Numbered from the stretch's first letter, positions 43,184 through 51,752 are shown. The stretch: 64,000 nt of DNA from DATKDP01 sp035546335 (GCA_035546335.1 DATKDP010000101.1:10065-74064); one strand, 5' to 3'. Notes: generated from the sequence alone by a model not told the origin. Made by a program: numbers and translations.

Positions 43184-44713
43184 ATGCCCAAGAAAATCCT
43201 TCTTGCCGATGACAGCATCACAATCCAGAAAGTCGTCGAGTTGACGTTCTCGGACGGTGATTACGAAGTCATCGCCACCAACAACGGAGCCAAAGCGATT
43301 CAGAAGATCGGCGAGATCCGACCCGATATCATTCTCTCCGACATCATCATGCCGGAAAAGAACGGCTACGAGGTATGCGAGTTCGTCAAATCGCATCCCG
43401 AGCTTCGCCACATTCCGGTGATCCTGCTGACCGGCACCTTCGAGCCGTTCGATCCCGATCGCGCCGAGAAGGCCGGTTGCGATGCCGTCGTGACCAAGCC
43501 GTTCGAATCGCAGAGCCTCATCCACAAGGTCGAAGAGCTGATCGCCGATGCGGCCGGAACCGCTGTGTTCGCAGCCCCTGCCGAGAATCCAACGGACGTC
43601 TCGCCGTCAAACGCCTCCCAATCCGATCTCGCTTCCTTCGAGGAGGCGGAAGAGACTCGTACGTGGCCTGCACCGTCTTTGGGAGAATCCGGAGGGGAAC
43701 AGCCGCGGCAGCCGACCGAAGAGGCACCCTTCTCCCCGCCACCTTCGTACGCAACCGAGCAGATCGCGGAGCGGAAGCCCGAACCTTCGGCGTTCTCCTC
43801 GGCGCAGCGTCACCAACCGGCGCACGATCCGTCGCTCGCGATCACCGCGCCACCGTTTCCAAAGCCCGACATTGCGGTCGATCACGACGAGGAAATTTTC
43901 GCCGCGTCACCCGAGCCGGAGGCAGCTCCGAGCGACCTGCCGTTCGAGCCGGAGCCGGCGGCCGAACCAGCGAACTTCGACGAGACGCGTGCCTATTCGA
44001 TGAATGAGATCGGATGGAGCAAGCCGCCGGCAGCCGATCTCGCCGCCAAGCCGGAGACCGAATCTCCGTTCGCCCCATCGGAAGAGGAAGCCGAGCCCGG
44101 GCTCCTCTCCGAGCCGCGTCCCGAGGCTCATGAGGAGCAGCACCCGCTCGGCGAGATCACTTCGGAGCCTCAGGAAGAGGAGTCGATCTTCGAGCAGCCC
44201 GAAGAGAGTGCTCGCATGATGGAGATGTGGTCGCCGGGGCCGGGCCTGGGTGAGGGAGCAGAAGAGCCGCTCGGCGGCGCCGCCGCGTCGTCATTCGAGG
44301 AGCCCTCACCGCAGTCCGAACCGCTCTTCGAGTCGCCACCAGCAGAGGAACCGTTTGTCGAGCCGGAGCCGCCGGCTGCATGGTCACCGTCGGCTGCCGA
44401 GCCGGCGCAGGACACAGCACCGTGGCAGGAGGAGGAAGCGGGTCAGGAGCCGGTTGCGGAGGAGCCTGCAGCCGCGGCGGGCCCGTGGGGCGCCATTCCC
44501 GAGGAAGCGCCGCCGCCTGCCGCCGGCGAAACTGAAACGGCCGCCCGTGTCTCTGCGAGCGGGCTGAGCGAGGATCAGATCGAACGGATCGCGCGTCGCG
44601 TGGTCGAGCTGCTGTCCGACCGCATTGTCCGCGACATCGCCTGGGAAGTGATTCCCGATCTCGCCGAGAACGTCGTCCGCGACCGGATCCGGCAGCTCGA
44701 GAACGAGGTTTGA
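43184..44713 (+). CDS. Response regulator with a long acidic linker and a PopZ-like C-terminus
   Basis: The 509-residue product begins with a receiver domain (residues 1-122): acidic D9/D10, phospho-acceptor D53 in PDIILSDIIMPEKNG, Thr in VILLTGTF and Lys in VVTKPFES. Residues 130-455 are a low-complexity Pro/Glu/Ala-rich linker with no fold. The last 50 residues form amphipathic helices, SEDQIERIARRVVELLSDRI and AWEVIPDLAENVVRDRIRQL. The receiver-linker-helix order has no DNA-binding or enzymatic output. The acidic proline-rich linker plus terminal helix pair resembles PopZ-type polar scaffolds and some deltaproteobacterial polarity regulators, which is inference from shape. GGAG precedes the ATG. 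Confidence 0.85.
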   Translation: MPKKILLADDSITIQKVVELTFSDGDYEVIATNNGAKAIQKIGEIRPDIILSDIIMPEKNGYEVCEFVKSHPELRHIPVILLTGTFEPFDPDRAEKAGCDAVVTKPFESQSLIHKVEELIADAAGTAVFAAPAENPTDVSPSNASQSDLASFEEAEETRTWPAPSLGESGGEQPRQPTEEAPFSPPPSYATEQIAERKPEPSAFSSAQRHQPAHDPSLAITAPPFPKPDIAVDHDEEIFAASPEPEAAPSDLPFEPEPAAEPANFDETRAYSMNEIGWSKPPAADLAAKPETESPFAPSEEEAEPGLLSEPRPEAHEEQHPLGEITSEPQEEESIFEQPEESARMMEMWSPGPGLGEGAEEPLGGAAASSFEEPSPQSEPLFESPPAEEPFVEPEPPAAWSPSAAEPAQDTAPWQEEEAGQEPVAEEPAAAAGPWGAIPEEAPPPAAGETETAARVSASGLSEDQIERIARRVVELLSDRIVRDIAWEVIPDLAENVVRDRIRQLENEV

Positions 44714-44760
44714 ATCAGAGTGGACGAGGTCGACGACATGGACTATGTGGACGTGTCTGA

Positions 44761-44935
44761 TCAATTGCTCTGAATGAAATCCGACAAATCCTGAGCCAGC
44801 TCTTCGGCTGCTGACTCGACCGCGTTCCCCTCGCGCGTCGAATGACGGATGAGCGCCACGATGTTTCCTTTGGAATCGCGGAAGATCATCTCCGCGCCCG
44901 CGCCAGCCTGTGCGAGATGGTGACCGGCACTACTA
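44761..44935 (-). pseudogene. C-terminal remnant of a DUF4410-like protein
   Basis: The minus-strand frame encodes GAGAEMIFRDSKGNIVALIR and continues AAEELAQDLSDFIQSN to a stop at 44761. This looks like the end of a DUF4410-type lipoprotein (a strand of the type RDxxGNVVxxxRH, then a helix ending DFxxxN). Only about 50 codons remain, and they abut the cobalamin adenosyltransferase stop. The largest possible start inside it is the ATG at 44889 (42 residues). Without the N-terminal lipobox and strands it is unlikely to work. Confidence 0.45.
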
Positions 44936-45466
44936 GCTGCGCTTCCACGGAACATCGCCGACCGAAGCGGTCCTGTTCGCGTGGCGGGCGGCGACGAAAA
45001 GATAGTCCGAAAGGCGGTTGAGATAGGCAACGGCGGGATTCGTGCGCGGAATCTGCAGAGCGATCACACGACGCTCTGCTCTCCGGCAGACGGTTCTCGC
45101 GACATGCAGCGACGCCGCGGCGAGGCTTCCTCCCGGAAGAATGAATGTGCGGAGAGGAGCCAGCTCGTTCTCCATGCGATCGATCGACTCTTCGAGCGAC
45201 GTGATTCGATCCCCGCGCACACCCGGAAATTCCGTCCTCGCCATCCGGGCTGCGAGAGCCGCACCGATGTCGAAGAGATCCGACTGAATCGCGGCCAGCT
45301 CGCCATCGAGCGGCGAGTCGGGCCACGAGGCGCGCGCCAGACCGAGAAACGCACTCAGCTCGTCGACGGTCCCGTAGGCTTCGATCCAGGGATCGTTCTT
45401 GCCGACCCGCTCCCCTCCGAGCAGGGAGGTCTCTCCCTCGTCGCCTCCGCGCGTGTAGATTTTCAT
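44933..45466 (-). CDS. Cob(I)alamin adenosyltransferase, PduO type
   Basis: This enzyme transfers the adenosyl group of ATP to cob(I)alamin to make coenzyme B12. The 177 residues include KIYTRGGDEGETSLLGGERV at the N-terminus (ATP-binding), AYGTVDELSAFLGLARA, and the signature LPGGSLAAASLHVARTVCRR followed by YLNRLSDYLFVAARHANR. The ATG at 45466 begins the conserved MKIYTRGGD; an ATG at 45475 adds three residues. No B12 riboswitch or B12-dependent gene is seen nearby. Confidence 0.95.
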   Translation of the reverse strand: MKIYTRGGDEGETSLLGGERVGKNDPWIEAYGTVDELSAFLGLARASWPDSPLDGELAAIQSDLFDIGAALAARMARTEFPGVRGDRITSLEESIDRMENELAPLRTFILPGGSLAAASLHVARTVCRRAERRVIALQIPRTNPAVAYLNRLSDYLFVAARHANRTASVGDVPWKRS

Positions 45467-45546
45467 CGCTCTCATTGTCGCATGGGGAGGAGGGGGCGAG
45501 ACGCGTCCCCGCTCGGTTCGAAGCTCGTCTTCCTTCCCCCGTCGCA

Positions 45547-45576
45547 TTGACACGATTTTTCCGGCTCTGTTATCGT
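45547..45576 (+). promoter_or_regulatory. Sigma-70 promoter of the FHA-wzm-wzt operon
   Basis: TTGACA at 45547-45552 is followed after 18 bases by TATCGT at 45571-45576. The predicted start is about 22 bases before the TTG start codon at 45606. It should drive all three coupled genes. Confidence 0.6.
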
Positions 45577-45605
45577 CGGGCGCACAGTTTTCAAGGACCT
45601 GACGA

Positions 45606-46205
45606 TTGATCATCGAATGCTCCAACTGTCAGACGAAGTACCAGTATGACGAGGGGCGCTTCGAGGGAAAGCCCTCGAAGAAGATCCGCTGCGCGAAATG
45701 CAAAGGGATCTTCGAGATCCGCAGCCCGTCGTTCGCCGCTCCGGCTCCGGCGGCTCACGCCGCACCCTCCACGGGCGTCTCATTCGACGAAACGCAGACC
45801 AGATCAATCGATCCGGATGTGGCCACGGAGACGTCTCCGCCGGAAACTCCCTCGGGCCAACCGGCCGAGAGGACGGATGCGCCGATGCGTCTTCCGGAAG
45901 GAATGCGCCTGTCGGTTGCGATCATCGACGGAGTCGACTCGGGGAAGGTCTACCGAATCGAGAAACCGCGGGTGGTGATCGGGCGCAGCGGTTCGGACAT
46001 TCCGCTGGAAGACTCCGAAGTATCACGCCAGCATGCGGTGATCGAAGTCTATGAAGGCATGGTGCTGCTCGAGGATCTCGGATCGACGAACGGCACGTTC
46101 CTCGACAACGAGCGGATCGGCGAGCCGTACGAGCTGTGGAATCACGCCGAATTCGTCATCGGCTCGACGACGCTCATGCTGATCATTACTCAGGATCAGT
46201 CGTGA
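45606..46205 (+). CDS. Zinc-ribbon/FHA-domain protein
   Basis: The 199-residue protein has an N-terminal zinc ribbon of the MJ0042 type (C5, C8, C29 and C32 in IECSNCQTKYQYD and IRCAKCKGIFEI), a Pro/Ala linker to about residue 95, and a C-terminal FHA domain. FHA marks are RVVIGRSGSDIPLEDSEVSR, QHAVIEV and LEDLGSTNGTFLDNERIGE, which bind phosphothreonine. It starts with TTG; AGGA is upstream. The stop overlaps the GTG of the polysaccharide ABC permease (GTGA), so a Ser/Thr-kinase-dependent signal may be linked to surface polysaccharide export. No kinase gene is in the window. Confidence 0.9.
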   Translation: MIIECSNCQTKYQYDEGRFEGKPSKKIRCAKCKGIFEIRSPSFAAPAPAAHAAPSTGVSFDETQTRSIDPDVATETSPPETPSGQPAERTDAPMRLPEGMRLSVAIIDGVDSGKVYRIEKPRVVIGRSGSDIPLEDSEVSRQHAVIEVYEGMVLLEDLGSTNGTFLDNERIGEPYELWNHAEFVIGSTTLMLIITQDQS

Positions 46206-46999
46206 TCGCGGATCTCGCGAACCTGTTCCGCTACCGGCAACTGATCGCGTCGCTCACCTCACGCGATCTGAAGGCGCGTTATCGAGGATCGGTTCTCGGC
46301 TTCTTCTGGTCGCTGGCGAACCCGCTGCTTCTGCTCGGCGTCTACACGCTGGTCTTCACCTGGTTCTTCCCCCGTCCCGACATGAAGCAGTTCTGGCTCT
46401 TCCTCTTCACCGGGATTCTTCCGTGGACCTTCTTCGCCGGATCGGTGCTCGAGTCGACGGGATCGATCATCGGCAATGCAGGTCTGGTCAAGAAGGTGCT
46501 GTTTCCAGCCGAAGCACTCCCGATCGTCGTGGTTCTTTCCCATCTGGTGCACTTCATGCTCGCCCTTCCGATCCTGCTCTTCGCCTCGGTCGGAGCCTCG
46601 CTGCTGGCGACCGAGTCACACGTCGGGCTTTCGGTGCTCTTGACGCCGCTGCTCCTGCTCCTTCAACTGATTTTCGTCGCCGGGATCGCCATGGCCATCT
46701 CTTCCTCGTCGGTTCTTTTCCGCGACCTGCGCGATCTGATTGCGAACGTGATGCACCTCTGGTTCTTCCTCACTCCGATCATCTATGCGCTCGACCGGAT
46801 CGACTCGCAACCCATGCGGATCCTCCTGCGTCTGAATCCGATGACTCCGTTCGTCCGCGCCTACCAGAGCCTCTTCTACTATGCTGCCGCCCCCGAGCCG
46901 CTCGACCTCACACTCATGGGGGTTTACGCCTTCGGCTCGCTCATCGTGGGACTGATCGTCTTCGAGCGCCTGCGAGACACCCTGGCGGAGGCGATTTGA
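46202..46999 (+). CDS. ABC-2 polysaccharide/O-antigen export permease (Wzm-like)
   Basis: This is the 265-residue membrane subunit of an O-antigen or capsule exporter. The N-terminus LFRYRQLIASLTSRDLKARY and RGSVLGFFWSLANPLLLLGV are typical of Wzm/KpsM proteins, and six helices follow. The DRIDSQPMRILLRLNPMTPF segment is the usual periplasmic-side loop. It pairs with the ATPase that begins with TTGA overlap. It exports a lipid-linked glycan made elsewhere; no glycosyltransferase cluster is adjacent. Confidence 0.92.
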   Translation: MIADLANLFRYRQLIASLTSRDLKARYRGSVLGFFWSLANPLLLLGVYTLVFTWFFPRPDMKQFWLFLFTGILPWTFFAGSVLESTGSIIGNAGLVKKVLFPAEALPIVVVLSHLVHFMLALPILLFASVGASLLATESHVGLSVLLTPLLLLLQLIFVAGIAMAISSSSVLFRDLRDLIANVMHLWFFLTPIIYALDRIDSQPMRILLRLNPMTPFVRAYQSLFYYAAAPEPLDLTLMGVYAFGSLIVGLIVFERLRDTLAEAI

Positions 47000-48396
47000 G
47001 CAACGCTGCTCTCTCCCTGCGCAATGTTTCGAAGAGCTACCGGCTCTTCGGCAGACGCTCCCAGTTCCAGACGCTCAAGAGCGCGCTGCTCAAGCGCGAT
47101 CTTCGCCCCCCGCCCGAGGCGTCGATTCCCGCGCTGCGCAATGTCTCGTTCGACGTGGAGCGGGGAGAAGCCTTCGGGATCATCGGCCGCAACGGCTCGG
47201 GCAAATCGACCCTTCTGAAGATCATCTCCGGAATTCTGAAGCCGACCAGCGGCACGCTCGTCGTCGACGGGCGCGTCTCGGCGCTGATCGAGCTCGGTGC
47301 CGGATTTCATCCCGAGATCAGCGGACGTGAGAACGTCTACATCAACGGAATCATGCTCGGTCTGACCCGGCGTGAGATCGACAAGCGGTTCGATCAGATC
47401 GCCGAGTTCTCGGGGATCCGCGAGCTCCTCGACCAGCCGGTCAAAACCTACTCCTCCGGCATGTATGTCCGGCTCGGCTTCGCCGTGGCGGTTCACGTCG
47501 ATCCCGACATTCTCCTCATCGACGAGGTGCTCTCCGTCGGTGACGAGGAGTTCTCACAGAAATGCGTCGCCAGAATCCAGGAGCTGAAGTATCGCGGTGT
47601 CACCATGCTCGTGGTCACACACCAGCTCGATCTCGTCAGAGCCCTTTGCGATCGCGCGCTCTGGCTGGATCACGGGGTCGTCGAGCGGGTCGGCGAACCG
47701 ATTCGTGTCGTCGATGCCTATCTGCAGCGGGTCGCGGGAGAGCCCGGACAACCGGAAGACGAGAGCGACGAGGCGACCGGCGAAACGGATGGCGGCGAGG
47801 AAGAGGACAACGAGCTCCTCGAAGAAGAGCGATGGGGCTCGGGCGAGGTTCTCCTTGCGCGCGTCTTGCTCTACGATCGCAGCGGACACGAGCTCGTCGC
47901 TCTCGGGCCCGGCTCCGATGTGGAAATCGAAATGGAGGTCAAGGTGCGCGAGGCGCAGACCGATTTCGTCTTCGGCATCGGCATCTACCATGCCGATGGA
48001 ACCTGCGTCTACGGCACGAACACCGACCTGGAAGGATTCCTGCCGGAGCGGCTCGAGAACGACGCGCGCGTCCGCTTCGTCATCCCCTCGCTCGATCTCG
48101 TTGCCGGCTCGTACCGGATCGACGCGGCGGTCCACACGCGAAACGGACGCGCGTTCGACTACCGCCGCGGCGTGATTCGTTTCGTCGTCGGCTCCCGGAT
48201 CCACGACATCGGAGTCTACCGGCCGAAACACGAGTGGAGCTTCGAGGGAGGTGTCGAGCTGCGGCAGATCGATCTGCTCAGCCGCAACGTCCCGGCACCG
48301 ATGGCGGAGTACATACGCGAGAATGAGAACGCCGAGCCATCCTACAGGAAGCGTCCGCGCCGGCGGCGGAAGAAAAAGAGTGAGGAGGAATCGTAA
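46996..48396 (+). CDS. ABC polysaccharide export ATPase with a Wzt-type carbohydrate-binding domain
   Basis: The 466-residue protein has an ATPase domain (residues 1-245) with Walker A IIGRNGSGKSTLLKI, the signature YSSGMYVRLGFAVA and Walker B ILLIDEVLSVGDEEF. After an acidic linker (about residues 252-275, rich in Asp/Glu) comes a C-terminal beta domain (about 280-430, VLLARVLLYDRSGHELVALG) of the Wzt-C kind that binds the modified glycan end. The last 25 residues are basic (RKRPRRRRKKK). The TTG at 46996 overlaps the permease stop, with GGAGG 7 bases upstream. Confidence 0.92.
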   Translation: MSNAALSLRNVSKSYRLFGRRSQFQTLKSALLKRDLRPPPEASIPALRNVSFDVERGEAFGIIGRNGSGKSTLLKIISGILKPTSGTLVVDGRVSALIELGAGFHPEISGRENVYINGIMLGLTRREIDKRFDQIAEFSGIRELLDQPVKTYSSGMYVRLGFAVAVHVDPDILLIDEVLSVGDEEFSQKCVARIQELKYRGVTMLVVTHQLDLVRALCDRALWLDHGVVERVGEPIRVVDAYLQRVAGEPGQPEDESDEATGETDGGEEEDNELLEEERWGSGEVLLARVLLYDRSGHELVALGPGSDVEIEMEVKVREAQTDFVFGIGIYHADGTCVYGTNTDLEGFLPERLENDARVRFVIPSLDLVAGSYRIDAAVHTRNGRAFDYRRGVIRFVVGSRIHDIGVYRPKHEWSFEGGVELRQIDLLSRNVPAPMAEYIRENENAEPSYRKRPRRRRKKKSEEES

Positions 48397-48405
48397 CTGT
48401 CGCGC

Positions 48406-48738
48406 TCACTGCTCCGACCCGGGTGGCAGCAGATAGACGATCTCTCCCTCTTTCGACATACCGAGATCCTCGCGCGCGATCCGCTCGACGACGAAGGTCG
48501 AAGTTCTCAGGCTCTGGATCTCCCGCCTCAGCCGGAGATTCTCCGTCTCGAGCCGAGCGATCTCTTCCTGAAGGGACTGCACATGCTTGCGGGAACGCTG
48601 CAGCTCGGAGATCCCCTGCTCACTGAAGACGAAGGAGACGAGGAAGACGATGGTGAGAACGGCGGAGAGAAGGAAGACCGCTTTCAGCGTGACCTTCGCC
48701 GACTTTCTCGGATCATGTACCGACACCGCCGCACCCAT
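48406..48738 (-). CDS. Septum formation initiator, FtsB/DivIC family
   Basis: The 110-residue membrane protein has a cytoplasmic start, one helix (AVFLLSAVLTIVFLVSFVF), then a periplasmic coiled coil (ISELQRSRKHVQSLQEEIAR, LETENLRLRREIQSLRT) and the family end VERIAREDLGMSKEGEIVYL. It acts in the divisome with FtsL and FtsQ. The ATG at 48738 is chosen for the best fit; a longer frame reaches 48774. It converges on wzt with a 9-bp gap. Confidence 0.9.
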   Translation of the reverse strand: MGAAVSVHDPRKSAKVTLKAVFLLSAVLTIVFLVSFVFSEQGISELQRSRKHVQSLQEEIARLETENLRLRREIQSLRTSTFVVERIAREDLGMSKEGEIVYLLPPGSEQ

Positions 48739-48921
48739 GGACCCTAGTGTTAGACGATCGAGGCCGGCTGTCAAGCCGCGCTCGCCGGCTATTTCGGCAT
48801 TGACGGAATTCGGTTCAGGGTTGGGCGGTTGATCTCTTCATCACAGTGGTTTGCCGAGCACGGTAGATGAAAGTTCGTTTTTTGAATCTCCCGACTGGCA
48901 GCACAGAAAGGAGATTCACCC

Positions 48922-49125
48922 ATGAGAAACAACGGTAACGTCAAGTGGTTCAACGACGCCAAGGGCTTCGGTTTCATTTCGATGTCCGACGGCCAGGACG
49001 TCTTCGTGCACTTCTCGGCGATTCAGGCCGCAGGCTTCAAGTCGCTTCCGGAAGGGGCGAGCGTCGAGTTTGACGTGGTCCAGGGACCGAAAGGTCTTCA
49101 GGCCGCAAACGTCACTCTCCTCTGA
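48922..49125 (+). CDS. Cold-shock protein (CspA family), copy 2
   Basis: This 67-residue protein shows NVKWFNDAKGFGFISM (RNP1) and DVFVHFSAIQAAGFKSLPEG (RNP2). It shares PKGLQA and the K-W-F-N start with the copy at 37494, so the two are paralogues. AAAGGAG lies 7 bases before the ATG. It has its own rho-independent terminator, so it is a single-gene unit. The 183-bp region before it has no gene and may carry its cold-regulated leader. Confidence 0.96.
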   Translation: MRNNGNVKWFNDAKGFGFISMSDGQDVFVHFSAIQAAGFKSLPEGASVEFDVVQGPKGLQAANVTLL

Positions 49126-49146
49126 TTCGACCAGCAGCGCAATTCG

Positions 49147-49176
49147 AGGGGCAGGCTCGCCTGCCCCTCTTTTTTT
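49147..49176 (+). terminator. Strong rho-independent terminator of the cold-shock gene
   Basis: AGGGGCAGGC at 49147-49156 pairs perfectly with GCCTGCCCCT at 49159-49168, followed by CT and a run of six T at 49171-49176. It is the only textbook terminator in the window. Confidence 0.95.
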
Positions 49177-49190
49177 GCCCTGGATGACGG

Positions 49191-49293
49191 CAAGTGGGCG
49201 AAGATTCCGATCTTCGGCCCGGTGACTGGCGACGGTGTGAGCGATGGGGACACTCGTCGCGGACTCGCCCTTCTGCCCTCTGCCTTCTGCCTT
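49191..49293. repeat. Dispersed palindrome copy 2 and CTGCCTT heptads
   Basis: At 49191-49227 lies the hairpin unit GAAGATTCCGATCTTCGG with the same flanks as 22741-22776, in the opposite orientation. At 49270-49293 three CTGCCTT/CTGCCCT heptads follow. They separate the terminator from purB; the 155 bp holds no gene. Confidence 0.75.
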
Positions 49294-49331
49294 GGGACGC
49301 GCCTGCCCGAAGACCTATATAATTTCTTCCG

Positions 49332-50768
49332 ATGAGCCGAACGACCGCATCCAATCCTCTCACCGATCGCTACGCGTCCGCTGAAATGTCGTACGTCTTC
49401 TCCGAAGAGTTCAAATTCAGAACGTGGCGACGCCTCTGGGTGGCCCTCGCCGAGGCGGAGCGCGAGCTCGGTCTGCCGATCAGCGAGGAGCAGATCGCCG
49501 AAATGCGCGCGCATGCGGACGACATCAACTACGAAGAGGCGGAGCGTCGTGAACGTGAGATCCGCCACGACGTGATGTCGCACATCCACGCCTTCGGCCT
49601 TCAGGCTCCCGGCGCGCGCGGGATCATTCACCTCGGGGCGACATCAGCCTATGTCACCGACAACGGCGAGATCCTTCAGATGCTCGAGGGATTGCGCATC
49701 GTCAGGCGCAGAGTGCTCGGAATCGTGCGTCGTCTGCGCGATTTCGTCTCCCGATGGCGCGATGTTCCGACGCTCGCCTTCACGCACTTCCAGCCGGCTC
49801 AGCTCACGACGGTGGGCAAGAGAGCGACGCTCTGGCTGCACGATCTCCTGCTCGACTGGAAAGAGCTCGAGGCTCGCGAGCAGTCGCTCGCCCTTCTCGG
49901 CGTGAAAGGGGCGACGGGAACGCAGGCCTCCTTTCTCGCCCTCTTCGAAGGCGATTCTGCCAGGGTCACTCGTCTCGAGGAGCTCGTCGCGGCAAAGATC
50001 GGGCTGCCTCGCGTCTACCCCGTGTCGGGTCAGACCTATTCGCGAAAGGTCGACAGCCAGATCGTCAACACCCTCGCCGGATTTGCCCAGTCAGCTTCGA
50101 AATTCGGCTACGACATGCGACTGCTGCAGCATCTTCGGGAGATCGAAGAGCCGTTCGAGGAGGGGCAGGTGGGCTCGTCGGCGATGCCCTACAAGCGAAA
50201 CCCGATGCGCGCCGAGAGGATCGACGCACTCGCTAGACACCTGATCGTTCTCATGCAGGACCCCGCGTTCACGGCGGCGACGCAGTGGTTCGAGCGGACC
50301 CTGGATGACTCGGCCAACCGTCGTATCGCCATCCCCGAGGCGTTTCTGGCCGCCGACGCGATCGCGCTGCTCTACGACAATATTCTCGCCGGAATCGTCG
50401 TCCACCAGGAAGTGATCGCTGCCAACGTCCGTCGCGAGCTGCCTTTCATCGCAACGGAGAATCTGATGATGGAGGGAGTGAAACGCGGCGGCGACCGGCA
50501 GCTGCTCCACGAGCGCATTCGCATCCATTCGCATGCCGCAGCCGGCGAGCTGAAGGGGAGGAGCCCCGAGGGCTCACTCTTCGAGCGGATCGCTCTCGAT
50601 CCGCTCTTCGGGATGGATCTCGCTTCGATCGAATCGCTGGCGCGGCCTGAGAATTTCATCGGATGCGCGCCCGAACAGGTGGACAGGTTTCTCCGGGAGC
50701 ACGTCGACCCGATCCTGCAGGAACATGGAGATCTCATCAGAGACGAGATCAGCGAGGTGCGAGTTTGA
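49332..50768 (+). CDS. purB: Adenylosuccinate lyase
   Basis: PurB acts twice in purine synthesis, releasing fumarate from SAICAR and from adenylosuccinate. The 478-residue length is normal for the longer class. HDVMSHIHAFGLQAPGARGI carries the first catalytic His region, GATSAYVTDNGEI follows, and the mobile loop signature is GQVGSSAMPYKRNPMRAERI with the catalytic Ser. The stop overlaps the TTG of rlpA (TTGA), an unrelated partner. No other pur gene is present. Confidence 0.96.
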   Translation: MSRTTASNPLTDRYASAEMSYVFSEEFKFRTWRRLWVALAEAERELGLPISEEQIAEMRAHADDINYEEAERREREIRHDVMSHIHAFGLQAPGARGIIHLGATSAYVTDNGEILQMLEGLRIVRRRVLGIVRRLRDFVSRWRDVPTLAFTHFQPAQLTTVGKRATLWLHDLLLDWKELEAREQSLALLGVKGATGTQASFLALFEGDSARVTRLEELVAAKIGLPRVYPVSGQTYSRKVDSQIVNTLAGFAQSASKFGYDMRLLQHLREIEEPFEEGQVGSSAMPYKRNPMRAERIDALARHLIVLMQDPAFTAATQWFERTLDDSANRRIAIPEAFLAADAIALLYDNILAGIVVHQEVIAANVRRELPFIATENLMMEGVKRGGDRQLLHERIRIHSHAAAGELKGRSPEGSLFERIALDPLFGMDLASIESLARPENFIGCAPEQVDRFLREHVDPILQEHGDLIRDEISEVRV

Positions 50769-51682
50769 ACCGCACAATCACGCTTCTGATCGCTCTGCTG
50801 ATCGCTGCAGGCTGTGTCACGACTCGCCGCCAGCCCGAAACGCCTCGGCCGGGCGACAGGATGAGCGGTCTGGCGAGCTGGTACGGCCAGGAGTACGCCG
50901 GGCGTACGACGGCCAACGGCGAGATCTTCGACCCGATGGTCCTGACCGCCGCGCACAGAACGCTCCCCTTCGGAACACTGGTCCGCGTCGAGAGCCCCGG
51001 AAACGGAAAGTCCGTCGACGTGCGAATCAACGATCGCGGTCCCTTCATCGCGGGACGATTGATCGACCTTTCTTACGCAGCCGCCCGCGAGCTCGATCTC
51101 GTTCGGGCCGGGGTCGGTCCTGTGGACCTGACCCTCCTGCGTGTCGGCGCAGAAGAGCCGCTCGCGACACGGATTGCATCGACCGGACCGCCCGAGACCG
51201 GCAGTCCCTTGGCGACGATCCCCACGGAGGAGCGCCCTGTTCCGGCTCCGAGCTGGCCGGACGAAAGCGATGATCTGTTCGGAGTCGAGGTGGTTGAAGA
51301 GCGTGGCGGCCGGCCGGTTCGCAAGCAGGTCGGCCCGGATGGGCGGTCCATCGAGATCGTCCCCGCTACACCGTCAGCGGCGGGCTCTCCGCCGCCGACC
51401 GCCAGGGCCCCGGCGTCGAGGCGGCCAGCACCGCAGGCGGCTGAGCCACGTCATTCATTGCGCTGGGCGGTTCAGCTCGGAGCGTTTCTGCAGGAAGAGA
51501 ATGCAACATCCCTCCAGCGGCAGGTTGCGACCCTGATCTCGGGAAGTTACATCGAGCGGAGCGGCGGGCTCCATCGCGTTCGCGTCGGTCCGTTCGCCTC
51601 GAAGAGCGCTGCGATCGATGTTCGCGAGCGACTGGAGTCGGCGGGGATGTCGGGTCTGGTTGTGGAGGTGACGGGGGAATAG
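50765..51682 (+). CDS. rlpA: Septal ring lytic transglycosylase RlpA family lipoprotein
   Basis: The 305-residue product starts with a lipoprotein signal (TLLIALLIAAGCVTT, lipid Cys near residue 15). A double-psi beta-barrel domain follows, with GLASWYGQEYAGRTTANGEI, DPMVLTAAHRTLPFGTLVRV and RINDRGPFIAGRLIDLSYAA carrying the catalytic-type Asp. After a Pro-rich linker a SPOR domain (residues about 225-305, RWAVQLGAFLQEENATSLQR) binds denuded septal glycan. It should sit in the outer membrane at the septum. The TTG start overlaps the purB stop; a longer GTG/ATG frame upstream would lie inside purB. Confidence 0.93.
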   Translation: MNRTITLLIALLIAAGCVTTRRQPETPRPGDRMSGLASWYGQEYAGRTTANGEIFDPMVLTAAHRTLPFGTLVRVESPGNGKSVDVRINDRGPFIAGRLIDLSYAAARELDLVRAGVGPVDLTLLRVGAEEPLATRIASTGPPETGSPLATIPTEERPVPAPSWPDESDDLFGVEVVEERGGRPVRKQVGPDGRSIEIVPATPSAAGSPPPTARAPASRRPAPQAAEPRHSLRWAVQLGAFLQEENATSLQRQVATLISGSYIERSGGLHRVRVGPFASKSAAIDVRERLESAGMSGLVVEVTGE

Positions 51683-51752
51683 CAGATAGCAGATAGCAGA
51701 GGCGAGGGACGAGAGACGAGAGACGAGAGGCGAGGGACGAGGGACGAGGGAT
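51682..51752. repeat. GATAGCA and GAGACGA heptanucleotide repeats
   Basis: Three GATAGCA units are followed by about seven GAGACGA/GAGGGAC units. The run starts at the rlpA stop codon. The inverted partner seen at 13.5 and 59 kb is absent here; only one arm exists. Confidence 0.85.

Noticed and set aside
49191..49227. A peptide fragment reading KIPIFGPVT as coding remnant shared with 22741-22776.
   Set aside because: The shared part is a palindrome that reads similarly on both strands, lies in intergenic DNA at both places, and has no extended coding frame.
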